Below, piece by piece: positions 6,374-15,447 of a stretch of 64,000 bases of DNA. Position numbers and translations under genes: made by a program. Every line of letters starts with the position of its first letter. Within the stretch, counting starts at the first letter, position 1. This DNA comes from an uncultured Eubacteriales bacterium. GTDB taxonomy: Bacteria > Bacillota > Clostridia > Oscillospirales > Acutalibacteraceae. Under the pieces are notes generated by a model. It saw only the letters and a program-made list of their open reading frames with translations. It was not told the origin of the DNA and ran no database searches. Where the stretch lies: positions 1-64,000 of the forward strand of contig CAKSCM010000004.1 in the NCBI GenBank assembly GCA_934444365.1, given 5' to 3'.

Positions 6374-8902
6374 GTGGATTTTTCTTCGCCAAAACCGAGC
6401 TCGGATAAAGCGTGTTTATGCTTAGACATTGCCACCTACATGAGCGCGATGGTTGAGGGGATCGAGTATTACGGAGCAAACGGCATAACGGCCTTTGACC
6501 GAAATTCCGCCTTTGCCAAGCTTACGCCGGATCAGCGAGAGTTCGCTTACAATGAAGGCAAAAAGTACGCGAAAACAACCTTTGCAATCCTTGAAAACGC
6601 CGCCAAGAAAAGCGAGACGGCGTATAACCGGAAAATGGGACGGGTGTTTTTTGAGGCCGGTGTAAAGGCGAGGAGCGAGCTCGAAAAACAAAGCGTAAAC
6701 CTCGCGAGGGTCGTTTCGATCGCGACGGGAATTGATATCCGCTTTTTCGATTCCACAAAGGACACCAGAAAGTCCAATTTTAACGGAAGATACGACGGGG
6801 CCACCGGTACTATCTGGCTTGATATAAAGGCCGGAGACGCTCACAACGGCCTTGTGTCCTTTGCTATGGCTCATGAGCTTACCCACTTTATAAAGCAGTG
6901 GAGCCCGTCGAAATACGCGGTTTTGAGTCAGCTTGTAATATCCGAGCTTGAGGCCTCGGGTGCGGACATAAACGAGCTTGTGGAAAAGCAGATGGCAAAA
7001 AATAAGAAGCTCACACCGAATGAGGCTCTTGAAGAGGTTGTATGTGACGCGCTCGAGAGTATGCTGCTTGATTCGGACAAGGCTGCTTCGACCCTTGAAA
7101 AGCTGTGCAAAAAGGATAAGAGCCTGGCGCAAAAGATCGTGTCGCATCTGGCGGATATTATAAAGCGCCTGAGGCAGCTGCTTATAGGCATTGCTCCCGA
7201 CAGCACCGAGGGCAAAATTTTGCGCGGAATGAAGGATTCGTACGAAAAGCTTGAGACTGCGTTTTCCAAGGCACTCGAGGAAGCCGCGACGAACCACAAA
7301 ACCGCCATGAGGAGGAATACGGCTAAGGCTGCAGGAGATACAGGGGCTAATGTTAAGTATTCGAAACGTACAGACAGTTCTCCCGAAGTGGTAAGCATAA
7401 AACAACAACTCGAAAACGCGAAAGAAGAGCTTTCCGAGATGTCTCCGGTTAGTCAAAAAAACATATATGAGGATCTTGCGCGTTTAGATTTTAAACAAAA
7501 AATAGCGTGGGTAAACAAAACAATATACGAAAGAGGCAATGTTATTGAGCGCCAAAACTTCGGCAAAATCGAAGTTGATAAAAAAGACATTAGCAGTGCC
7601 GCAACATATTTAAAAACGGACGGTGAATATGCGGCGTTTGCGGCTTTGTATGACGTTTTGAAACGCGGAAAATTGATTTACAAGGAGAGCAACCACAAAG
7701 GACGCGGTTATGATACCGTTACTTTTGCGGCTCCGGTAAAGATAAATGATGTTGTTGGGAATATGGCTGTTGTGGTGCGTCGTACTAAAGGCGCGCACTA
7801 TGATATGCACAGAATAGTTATGCCTGATGGTTCAGCGTTTGAATTTTCGGCAAAAAAAGAAACAGCCGCTGGACCGACTGGTGGCGTACCGCAAAGCGGC
7901 TCGTTCTACCAATCCACAGGGACTGTTTCTGTTAATAGTATATCCAACTCCGCCGAAAATGTCAACACCGAAGCGCAATTTTCTCAAGGGAACGGAGAGA
8001 AATTCTCCCTGAGGAATGGTGCCGAGAACTATGACTACGACACACTTGTTTCAAAGCCGGATATGAAAGTGACCGAGGTTGATGAGACCAATATCCCGAA
8101 AAACCGTGCGGATGTAGTGGCTATAGCCAAGAGAAATGTTTCAAACATAGGGAAATACGATGCCAAAACTGCGACTGCAAGCGTGTATGTAAAAGACATC
8201 GGGACAGATGTAGTATTGTCAACAAACGGATTAAAACATGGGCTGGATAGACGTTTTAACGAAAATGCGGCGGTAACCGTTAAAGCAGGCGAAATTTTAC
8301 AAAACGCAATATGCGTTAACGAATTAATTCCAAATAAAGCAGAAGCGGCGAAAAGCTATGTATTAATCGGCACCGCAAAAAATACTAAAGGCGATTTATA
8401 TTTAGTCCGAGCTGTTGTAAACCGGTTTAATTCTGAATTAACGTCAATGGATGTACTATATGCAATTAACGCAAAAAAAGAGAGCCAGCCGCGCTCAATG
8501 CGCCCAGGGTTTCAAGGCCCCGTTACTGACTCTAATATCAGTATATCCAATCTGCTTGATTATGTCAACAGGTATTTTCCGGATGTTTTACCGGAGAGCG
8601 TTTTAAAACACTTCGGGCACACCGAGCGACCGGAGGGGAGAATAGGCGAAAGTGCATTGTTTTCCCGTCGATCACCTTATGCAAAAACCGATCGTGAGGC
8701 TCTTATTTCGGCGCTTGAACGATCCGAGAAGGTGAGCGATTCGGACAAAGCGAAGCTTGGGGATTATAAGGACAAGCTGGATATGCTCGACGGGTTTGAG
8801 CGCTATCTCGACGAGATAGGCGAGGAAATGAAGGCGCTTGCCGCCACCGACGGCCGGCAAGGCGCTCGAGGAGCTTGCCGGCCGCTTTTTAATGGATTTT
8901 AA
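6374..8902 (+). pseudogene. Truncated phage-type polyvalent protein: metallopeptidase + LPD3-like + PBECR3-like toxin modules
   Basis: An 842-codon frame whose only upstream start is a GTG with no ribosome binding site. It looks like an internal piece of a much larger phage/conjugative-element protein. Modules in order: a helical segment (20-110); a zincin-like peptidase with AMAHELTHFIKQW (HELTH at about 167-171) and a likely third ligand in LEEVVCDALESML (about 218-230); an LPD3-like domain (about 360-495, FAAPVKINDVVGNMAVVV and DMHRIVMPDGSAF); a domain with the pattern of PBECR3 phage nucleases (about 570-750, TNGLKHGLDRRF, ISNLLDYVNRYFPDVLPE, VLKHF). KYSKR, KFSLR and LFSRR sit between modules. 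The middle part (about 7330-8640) is more AT-rich than the flanks, which suggests mosaic acquisition. No other phage gene is nearby, and the frame ends in a terminator hairpin. Confidence 0.65.
8851..8890 (+). terminator. Strong terminator inside the end of the polyvalent-protein frame
   Basis: Perfect 11-bp stem (CGGCCGGCAAG at 8851-8861, CTTGCCGGCCG at 8874-8884) followed by CTTTTT. It lies inside the last codons of the frame, so the frame's C-terminus is probably a read-through into a terminator rather than the original protein end. Confidence 0.85.
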
Positions 8903-8957
8903 TTTTGTTACTGATGTTTTAAATTATTAAAATTTTATTAAATGTGAGCGGCGGCGA

Positions 8958-8986
8958 TTGTGAAGCCTGTAAAAATGTGATATAAT
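8958..8986 (+). promoter_or_regulatory. Sigma-A promoter of citrate synthase
   Basis: TTGTGA (8958-8963), 17-nt spacer, TATAAT (8981-8986). The expected transcription start leaves a leader of about 25 nt containing GAGGTAACC before the ATG at 9018. Confidence 0.85.
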
Positions 8987-9017
8987 TTGTTTCACAAAAA
9001 TGAAATGAGGTAACCAC

Positions 9018-10379
9018 ATGAACGGTTTCAGCGTAATCACCCCGGAAATCAAGGCTCTTGCCGCAAAATGCAGTGCAAGCGATTATATAGATCCGGCTTT
9101 ATATACAAAGTTCAACGTTAAAAGAGGTCTCAGAGATTTAAGCGGAAAGGGCGTGCTTACCGGCCTTACCGAGATATCAAGCATAAAATCCTGTGAAACA
9201 CTGCCCGACGGTACCGATGTGCCGGCCCCCGGTGTTTTGCGCTACAGAGGAATAGATATAAAGGATCTGGTAAAGGGTTTTGTGTCGGACGGGAGATTCG
9301 GATTTGAAGAAACGGTTTATCTGTTGCTTTTTGGATCTCTTCCGAATGAAAACGAGCTCGAAGATTTTAAAAAAATCCTGTTTTCCTACCGGAGCCTGCC
9401 GACCAGCTTTGTAAGGGATATAATAATGAAAGCGCCGAGCAGCGATATGATGAACACGCTGGCAAGGAGCGTTTTAACCCTTTATTCGTATGACGACAAC
9501 CCCAACGATACATCGGTTGAAAACGTTTTGCGGCAGTGCTTACAGCTTATTGCCCTTTTCCCGATGCTCTCGGTTTACGGATATCAGGCCTACCGCCATT
9601 ATCACGACGGTAAAAGTCTTTTTATACATACTCCCGACCTTAAAATATCCACCGCCCAGAACATTTTACGCCTTTTAAGACCGGATAAATCCTATACCGA
9701 TTTGGAGGCGAGGATTCTGGACATTGCGCTGGTGCTCCACGCCGAGCACGGCGGCGGTAACAACTCCACCTTTACAACGAGGGTTATTACCTCCTCCGGA
9801 ACCGACACCTACAGCGTTATGGCCGGTGCGCTCGGCTCTCTTAAAGGTCCCCGCCACGGCGGCGCCAATATAAAGGTGGTCGAGATGGTCGAAGCCATAA
9901 AACGCGACGTTTCAGACTGGGATGACGACGAGGAGCTTTGCGCTTACTTTAAAAAGCTGCTTAATAAGGAGGCCTTTGACCGCTCGGGTCTTATTTACGG
10001 AATGGGACACGCCGTGTACTCGCTGTCGGATCCCCGTGCCGAGATTTTTAAGAGCTTTGTTGAAAAATTAAGCATAGAAAAGGGACGAGAGGAAGAATTC
10101 AGGCTCTACTCCAAGGTAGAAAAGCTCGCCCCCAAGGTAATATCCGAAACCAGGAAGATTTACAAGGGCGTAAGCGCCAATGTGGATTTTTACAGCGGAT
10201 TTGTTTATCGTATGCTCGATCTTCCCGAGGAGCTTTTCACCCCGATATTCGCCATTTCGCGCATTGCGGGCTGGTCGGCGCACCGGTTAGAGGAAATAGT
10301 CGGCAACAGCAAGATCATCCGCCCGTCGTATAAAAACGTTTTGCCGGACATGCCGTATATTCCCTTATCCGAACGGTAA
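9018..10379 (+). CDS. gltA: Citrate synthase
   Basis: 453 residues. Condenses acetyl-CoA and oxaloacetate to citrate, the entry step of the oxidative TCA branch used in Clostridia for glutamate synthesis. The three active-site regions are present: LVLHAEHGGGNNSTF (first catalytic His region), GPRHGGAN, and GMGHAVYSLSDPRA (second His), with the catalytic Asp in SANVDFYSGFVY. The N-terminal part carries PGVLRYRGIDIKDL, normal for the type used by Clostridia. GAGGTAACCAC precedes the start. The gene is monocistronic, between its own promoter at 8958 and a terminator at 10405, and is not linked to aconitase or isocitrate dehydrogenase here. Confidence 0.96.
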   Translation: MNGFSVITPEIKALAAKCSASDYIDPALYTKFNVKRGLRDLSGKGVLTGLTEISSIKSCETLPDGTDVPAPGVLRYRGIDIKDLVKGFVSDGRFGFEETVYLLLFGSLPNENELEDFKKILFSYRSLPTSFVRDIIMKAPSSDMMNTLARSVLTLYSYDDNPNDTSVENVLRQCLQLIALFPMLSVYGYQAYRHYHDGKSLFIHTPDLKISTAQNILRLLRPDKSYTDLEARILDIALVLHAEHGGGNNSTFTTRVITSSGTDTYSVMAGALGSLKGPRHGGANIKVVEMVEAIKRDVSDWDDDEELCAYFKKLLNKEAFDRSGLIYGMGHAVYSLSDPRAEIFKSFVEKLSIEKGREEEFRLYSKVEKLAPKVISETRKIYKGVSANVDFYSGFVYRMLDLPEELFTPIFAISRIAGWSAHRLEEIVGNSKIIRPSYKNVLPDMPYIPLSER

Positions 10380-10404
10380 GAGATTTTTAAAAATTTATAA
10401 CTTT

Positions 10405-10450
10405 AAAAGCGACCGGCTTTTGTCACATGACAAATAATCGGCCGCTTTTT
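10405..10450 (+). terminator. Terminator of citrate synthase
   Basis: Outer stem AAAAGCGACCG / CGGCCGCTTTTT enclosing an inner perfect hairpin TTTGTCA-CA-TGACAAA, followed by GTTTTATTTT. Confidence 0.85.
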
Positions 10451-10567
10451 GTTTTATTTTATACGGTGCCGCACCGGACAGCGGAAAACCGATAGGCTTT
10501 ACGGGCCAAATTTCCCGAAATCAAAAATATTTTAAATTTCCTTTAGGGGAAAAGAGGGGTTTTGTTG

Positions 10568-10690
10568 TATAATAAATGTAGATTGAGTTTTTAAAAAGCC
10601 GGCTTGCGGCAAAAGCGCATTTTTATTCCCGGCCGGGAAATTGCCCTTAAGCTTTTATTAAATCCTGTAATCTACAATACAAAAGGAGAA
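10568..10690 (+). promoter_or_regulatory. Putative promoter and structured leader of the serpin/sigma operon
   Basis: TATAAT at 10568-10573 has no recognisable -35 box, so it may be a weak or alternative-sigma promoter. The leader of about 110 nt is closed by TGTAGATT (10577-10584) and AATCTACA (10669-10676), ending 7 nt before the AAGGAG of the sigma gene. A GC-rich inner part contains GCCGG and CCGGC. Whether this folds into a control element is not known. Confidence 0.4.
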
Positions 10691-10695
10691 ACCGT

Positions 10696-11256
10696 ATGGA
10701 CAACGGAGCCGACAGCTTTCGCCGATATTTACGCGGAGATGACGACGCTTTTATCGAAATAATGGATATGTACCGCATGGGACTGATTTTTTTTATAAAC
10801 CGTTTTGTCGGCGACTACCATGCGGCCGAGGACATCTCGATGGAATGCTTTGTCTATCTCCTTGTTCATAAGCACAGGTATAATTTTTCGGTATCGCTTA
10901 AAACATATCTGTATATGATCGGCAGGAGCAAAGCCCTTACATATATAAAGAAGCGAAAACGGATGAATTTAAACAGCTTGGATGAATTATCCGCCACACC
11001 CGACGATTTGCCATCTCCGGAGGAATTTGTTCTGTGCAGCGAGGAGAAACGGCAAATTGAGCGGTGCATTTCTTCACTTCCTAATGATATGCAATCGGCC
11101 GTTCACCTTGTATATTTTGAGGGGCTTACCTACGCCGAGGCTGCAAAGGTCATGAAGACAAGCGAAAAACGGATGGACAACATACTTTACAACGCAAGAA
11201 AGAAGCTTAAAGGACAGCTTGATCCCATGATCAGGGAAAGGAGTAAGGCAACATGA
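10696..11256 (+). CDS. ECF sigma factor coupled to a membrane serpin
   Basis: 186-residue ECF sigma factor. Region 2 is FVGDYHAAEDISMECFVYLL followed by LKTYLYMIGRSKALTYIKKRKR. Region 4 is ISSLPNDMQSAVHLVYFEGL, then TYAEAAKVMKTSEKRMDNIL and YNARKKLK. AAGGAG lies 8 nt before the ATG. Its stop overlaps the start of the next gene as ATGA (11253-11256), so both proteins should be made in step, as in classical sigma/anti-sigma pairs. It probably controls this operon and perhaps other serpin or envelope genes. Confidence 0.9.
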   Translation: MDNGADSFRRYLRGDDDAFIEIMDMYRMGLIFFINRFVGDYHAAEDISMECFVYLLVHKHRYNFSVSLKTYLYMIGRSKALTYIKKRKRMNLNSLDELSATPDDLPSPEEFVLCSEEKRQIERCISSLPNDMQSAVHLVYFEGLTYAEAAKVMKTSEKRMDNILYNARKKLKGQLDPMIRERSKAT

Positions 11257-12761
11257 AAAACCGCGAAGAATATATAAAAGAAGTATTCATTATGCGCGAC
11301 AATTATATTAAAAAGCGCACCGCTAATAGAAAAACCGCCGTAGCCGTCGGAGCTCCGGTAATATGCGCCGCGATTATTTGCACGGCAGCCCTGACCTCGC
11401 GCATAAGAAAGGGCGAGATGCCCGACGGAAAAGCCGAAGAATTATGCAGTATGGTCTCCGGTTCGGGTGCCGCCGTGAAAAACACCGAAAACAACATATC
11501 GGCAGCACCGCCGACGGCGGAGGTCCCGGAGACGGCTGCCGACGAATCAAATCAGGAAACAGCGGCTGCCGGAGAGAGCTTTGCCGAAGGAAAACATGAA
11601 ACATCACCCTCGGGAGAAGACCAAAAAGAAGAACATTACACTACAGATCTTTCGTACTTCGAAGGCTTACTCAATGATTTTTCGCTAAAACTTTTTAGGG
11701 AAACCCTCAAAAACGAGGAGTACGGCAAAACGGTGCTCATCTCCCCCGTTTACACCTACAGCCTGCTTTGCGGATCGACAAACGGTGTAAGCGATCCTAT
11801 ATATTCGCAAATGCAGAATGCTTTAAAATTCAACACGGCGGACGAAAGCCTCAACAGTTCTTATAAAGCATTCATCGACAAGCTGACAACGGGCGGCCGC
11901 GGCAGTCTTTCCGCGGCGAATATAATGTGGCTTAATAGCTCGGCATTCCGCTCGGTAAACCAAAGCTTTACAGACCGAAACGCCGATTATTACCGCTCGA
12001 AAGTCATTTGCTGCGCGGCTGACAGCTCGTCAAAGAGCGAAATAAACGGTATAATAAACGAAAAAACCGGCGGCAGAATAAACAGCGTTTTAAGCGGCGA
12101 GTTGCCGGACGGAGCAATGCGGCTTATAAGCGCCGTCAGCTTTAACGGAAACCACCTCGGTGTCTCCTCAAACGAAATTGACTATTGCGCTGCCGGAAGC
12201 ATTGATTTTACCGACATTTCGGGCAAGGTCAAAAGTGTAACCGCAATACAAAGCGACAATGCCTTTGCGATAAAAGAAGAAAACGCCTCGGGATTTATAT
12301 TTGATCTAAACGGCGGGAAATACCGTCTTACGGCGATGATGCCGAACGACGGAATATCGGTATACGATTACGCAAAGGAATTCTGCAAAAAATCCGCCGA
12401 GGAAATCTCCGGCATAGGCGCCTTTTACGGCGACAGTACGATAAAGGCCGTCATGCCGAGCCTTGATTCGGTGTATGAAGGCTCAATGAAAAATGCCATT
12501 AGCGCGATGGGAACGGGCGGAATTTTCTCCTCCTCGGCCGATTTTTCAAAGATCGGCGAATCATCCGGCGCAACCCTTTCCGACCTGACGCAAAAATGCC
12601 GTTTTTCGCTTAATACGGACTCCGAACGACCGGCCCCGACGAAATCCCATTCCGACAGCGAAACCGAAACCGTTACAATAAACCGACCCTTCATTTTTAT
12701 GCTGACCGAAAAGGAAAACGGAATCCCGGTGCTAATGGGCATTATTCCTCAAATAAACTGA
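11253..12761 (+). CDS. Membrane-anchored serpin with anti-sigma-like N-terminus
   Basis: 502 residues in three parts. Residues 1-27 are a charged cytoplasmic stub (NREEYIKEVFIMRDNYIKKR), followed by one membrane helix at about 28-48. Residues 50-130 are a disordered, E/A/G-rich stalk. Residues about 135-502 are a serpin fold: FSLKLFRETL, VLISPVYTYSLLCGSTNG, AANIMWLNSS, LISAVSFNG, and the end piece NRPFIFMLTEKENGIPVLMG. The hinge and reactive loop (about 440-471) lack the usual E-x-G-T-x-A-A-A run and are instead polar (TDSERPAPTKSHSDSETE). It is therefore unlikely to inhibit a protease by the normal trap. The position right after the sigma gene, with an ATGA overlap and one membrane helix, fits an anti-sigma factor using a serpin as extracellular sensor. 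That role is inferred. Confidence 0.8.
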   Translation: MKNREEYIKEVFIMRDNYIKKRTANRKTAVAVGAPVICAAIICTAALTSRIRKGEMPDGKAEELCSMVSGSGAAVKNTENNISAAPPTAEVPETAADESNQETAAAGESFAEGKHETSPSGEDQKEEHYTTDLSYFEGLLNDFSLKLFRETLKNEEYGKTVLISPVYTYSLLCGSTNGVSDPIYSQMQNALKFNTADESLNSSYKAFIDKLTTGGRGSLSAANIMWLNSSAFRSVNQSFTDRNADYYRSKVICCAADSSSKSEINGIINEKTGGRINSVLSGELPDGAMRLISAVSFNGNHLGVSSNEIDYCAAGSIDFTDISGKVKSVTAIQSDNAFAIKEENASGFIFDLNGGKYRLTAMMPNDGISVYDYAKEFCKKSAEEISGIGAFYGDSTIKAVMPSLDSVYEGSMKNAISAMGTGGIFSSSADFSKIGESSGATLSDLTQKCRFSLNTDSERPAPTKSHSDSETETVTINRPFIFMLTEKENGIPVLMGIIPQIN

Positions 12762-12834
12762 CGACCGGTCGGTTAAAAAAAGTAAAACCCGTAAGCGATT
12801 GTCCCTATTCAGTACAACACAAGGAGGTAAAATA

Positions 12835-14118
12835 ATGAAAATTAAAAGAACCCTTCTCCCCTTTATTGCGCTTTGCGCCGCAATATCCGTGCTCGCCGGT
12901 CTTGGCGGATGCACCTCAAGAATAAAAGCGCAGAATCTTATGGTCGGAATAGTCGCGAATTCCGCGCAAAAGACCGACGCGGACGGGGATTTTTCCCGTG
13001 CATTGGCCGGATTTTCGCTCAGGTTATTCTCCGACATAGCAAAAAGCGGACAAAAAAGCGGCAACATACTCGTTTCCCCGTTTTGTGTAAACACGGTGCT
13101 TTCAATGACGGCCAACGGAGCAAAGGGCAAAACCCTTGAGGAACTAAGCGGCGCCCTTGCAAACGGTATGGATATTAATCGGTTAAATGCTTATTACAAC
13201 GCCTTTTTGGCCGGTCTTAAGGAAGAGGAAAAATGCAAAATGACCTCCTCCGGTTCGATATGGTTCAAAGACGATAAGTCGCTCAATGTAAAGCAGGATT
13301 TTTTACAGAAAAACGCCGACTTTTACCGTTCGGAAATCTATAAAGCCAAATTCGATAAATCCACGGCCGACGATATAAACCTCTGGGTAAAGAAAAACAC
13401 CGACGGGATGATCGAAAAAATCATAGATGAAATCTCACCCGAGAGCATGATGTATCTTATAAGCACGCTTTGCTTCGACGCCGAATGGGAAGATCCCTAC
13501 TTCGGCAGTACCGCCCGGGAATTCACCTCCCTTTCGGGCGAAAAACGCACGGTGCAGATGATGCTCGGCGACGAATACAGCTATATCGACGACGGCAAGG
13601 CCACGGGCTTTACAAAACGGTATTACGGCGGAAAATACAGCTTTGTCGCCCTTCTTCCTAATGAGGATATATCGATATACGACTACATTGAATATCTCGG
13701 CTCGATCGATGAAGAACGGCTGCTCGGCTACACCACCGATACACAGGATATGATGGTGCAAACCGGTCTGCCGAAGTTTAAATTCGATTATTCGGCCGAG
13801 CTTACCGAAAGTCTTAAAGAAATGGGCATAAACCGCGCCTTTGATCCGCTTTCTGCCGATTTTTCCGGAATGAACGAGACCGGCGACCTCCCCTTATACA
13901 TCGGCGGCGTTATCCACAAAACCTTTATTGAGGTCGACGAGCAGGGCACGAGAGCAGCTGCCGCTGCCGCCGTCAAAATGGAAGCGGGCGCCGCAATGCC
14001 GCCCGACGATGTAAAAGAGGTAATTCTCGACCGCCCCTTTGTGTTTATGATAACCGACACCGCAACCGGCATCCCGATGTTCATGGGCGCCGTCACCGAC
14101 ATTACAGAAAACGTATAG
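12835..14118 (+). CDS. Lipoprotein serpin (serine protease inhibitor)
   Basis: 427 residues from the ATG at 12835, chosen over an earlier frame start at 12799 because AAGGAGGTAAAATA lies just before it and the signal peptide begins there. A lipobox LGGC at residues 23-26 predicts lipid anchoring on the outer face of the membrane. The serpin landmarks are complete: GNILVSPFCVNTVLSMTANGA, SIWFKDD, MYLISTLCFDAEWEDPY, HKTFIEVDEQGTRAAAAAAV and DRPFVFMITDTATGIPMFMG. The hinge EQGTRAAAAAA is of the inhibitory type. The scissile region falls around VKMEAGAAM, so P1 is probably small (G or A), which would suit elastase- or subtilisin-like proteases; this last point is inference. It sits 73 nt after the membrane serpin and is probably in the same operon. 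Confidence 0.93.
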   Translation: MKIKRTLLPFIALCAAISVLAGLGGCTSRIKAQNLMVGIVANSAQKTDADGDFSRALAGFSLRLFSDIAKSGQKSGNILVSPFCVNTVLSMTANGAKGKTLEELSGALANGMDINRLNAYYNAFLAGLKEEEKCKMTSSGSIWFKDDKSLNVKQDFLQKNADFYRSEIYKAKFDKSTADDINLWVKKNTDGMIEKIIDEISPESMMYLISTLCFDAEWEDPYFGSTAREFTSLSGEKRTVQMMLGDEYSYIDDGKATGFTKRYYGGKYSFVALLPNEDISIYDYIEYLGSIDEERLLGYTTDTQDMMVQTGLPKFKFDYSAELTESLKEMGINRAFDPLSADFSGMNETGDLPLYIGGVIHKTFIEVDEQGTRAAAAAAVKMEAGAAMPPDDVKEVILDRPFVFMITDTATGIPMFMGAVTDITENV

Positions 14119-14243
14119 CCGTATTTTAAGGCCGCCCCTTTGCCTTACATTATTATATAAGCATCTCCGAAAGGCTTAAAAATGAGGGCGAAGGCGCGGC
14201 CGAAGATTGAAGAAGAATTTATTTTTCCCGGAGAGCATTACCT

Positions 14244-15050
14244 ATGAGCAAAGTAAAAAAAGCATGGCTTACAGCAATAATTTGCGTTGTTTGCGCAGCC
14301 GTTTTGTTTGCGGTTTCATTTTATTGTCTCGGGATTTTCGGCTTTGGTATATCGGTCGGCCGGTGTTACGCCGACGAAGACGGAGCCGGCGTTTATCTGC
14401 TTGATAAAACCGGACCGATAGCCCTTAATTTTACCGATACTAAAAGCCGCCGGGAATTTAAAACCGGCGATAAGCTGCTTATAATCCACAGCAATGCGAT
14501 TATGGAATCGTATCCGCCCCAAATGGCCGTTTATCGGGCATATAAGCTGTCCTCCGGCGATATTGACAGCTTAAACAGCGACGAACTAAAGGCCTATGAT
14601 TTTCTCACGGGCGGCGGTTCGGCACTGGGGAACGAAGGCTCGGTAAGGGCCGACGGTACACGGGAGCCCTGTTACCTACCCGAAATAAAAAGCTCCGCCG
14701 GGCATTCGCACGAGATAATAAGCCGCCCCGGCTCCGACTCGACGCAAATTGCCCTTTGCGGCAACAGTATAACCCGGATATCCAACCCCTACGGCCGGGA
14801 AATATGCAGCTTTTATTCGGGCGATTCGGCAAAAATCTACGGCATACTGCTCGGCCTCAAATTCGAAGAGCACAGTCTTTGCGAATGTTCGCCCGAATAC
14901 ACCGTGACCCTTGAGGGCTGCGAAAACTACTATCTAAGCATAACAAAGGGCTTTGTGCGGTACGAGGGCTTACAGGTGCAATTAAGCGAGGAGCAGCTCG
15001 CCGTCATAAAATCGGTTTTCTCCCGGCAATCGGTACCGCTGTATTTTTAA
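14244..15050 (+). CDS. Membrane-anchored extracytoplasmic protein of unknown function
   Basis: 268 residues. One membrane helix at about residues 8-32 (AIICVVCAAVLFAVSFYCLG), then an exported domain of about 230 residues that I do not recognise. It contains VYLLDKTGPIALNF, KTGDKLLIIHS and a Cys pair near the end of the fold (SLCECSPEY). GGAGA precedes the ATG. It follows the lipoprotein serpin by 125 nt on the same strand without an obvious terminator between them, so it may belong to the same operon and could be an accessory of the serpin system, but nothing in its sequence shows this. Confidence 0.75.
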   Translation: MSKVKKAWLTAIICVVCAAVLFAVSFYCLGIFGFGISVGRCYADEDGAGVYLLDKTGPIALNFTDTKSRREFKTGDKLLIIHSNAIMESYPPQMAVYRAYKLSSGDIDSLNSDELKAYDFLTGGGSALGNEGSVRADGTREPCYLPEIKSSAGHSHEIISRPGSDSTQIALCGNSITRISNPYGREICSFYSGDSAKIYGILLGLKFEEHSLCECSPEYTVTLEGCENYYLSITKGFVRYEGLQVQLSEEQLAVIKSVFSRQSVPLYF

Positions 15051-15391
15051 ATGCGATAATGCCGTCGATTAATAGCCGCTTGGTCAAACCGGAGCATAAG
15101 ATTATCCCCGTCAAACGAATTAAACAGTACCGTTGACGGGCGTCTTACCGAAACGCTGTCCCGTGCCAAATCGAAGCACGGGATTTTTCTCGCTCCGTTT
15201 TTCAAAGCAGCAGTCAGCCATCGGCGAAGCTTTTTTATATTCGACAAAAACAAAAGATGACAAGTATCGGCCGGTAAAAAATAAACCGTCGGTAAAGAGC
15301 TTTATAAAACATACTGCTTGAAGAGTTATGTTTAAAACAACAGGTTTTTTGTGTTTTTGTATAGTATTTCTTCTTTTTCGCAAAAAAACGT
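15051..15391. other. Intergenic region
   Basis: Separates the membrane protein from the DUF4190 gene. No supported gene. Short open frames on both strands lack ribosome binding sites. The promoter of the next gene begins at 15392. Confidence 0.5.
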
Positions 15392-15420
15392 TTGACACGG
15401 CATAAAAAGCATGGTATTAT
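15392..15420 (+). promoter_or_regulatory. Sigma-A promoter of the DUF4190 gene
   Basis: TTGACA (15392-15397), 17-nt spacer, TATTAT (15415-15420). The -10 box is embedded in a small dyad, GGTAT-TATG-ATACC (15413-15426). Confidence 0.88.
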
Positions 15421-15447
15421 GATACCGCAAACTAAGGAGGTATAGTT

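Noticed and set aside
6422..7456. 344-codon minus frame
   Set aside because: Antisense shadow of the metallopeptidase module of the polyvalent protein. No start signal.
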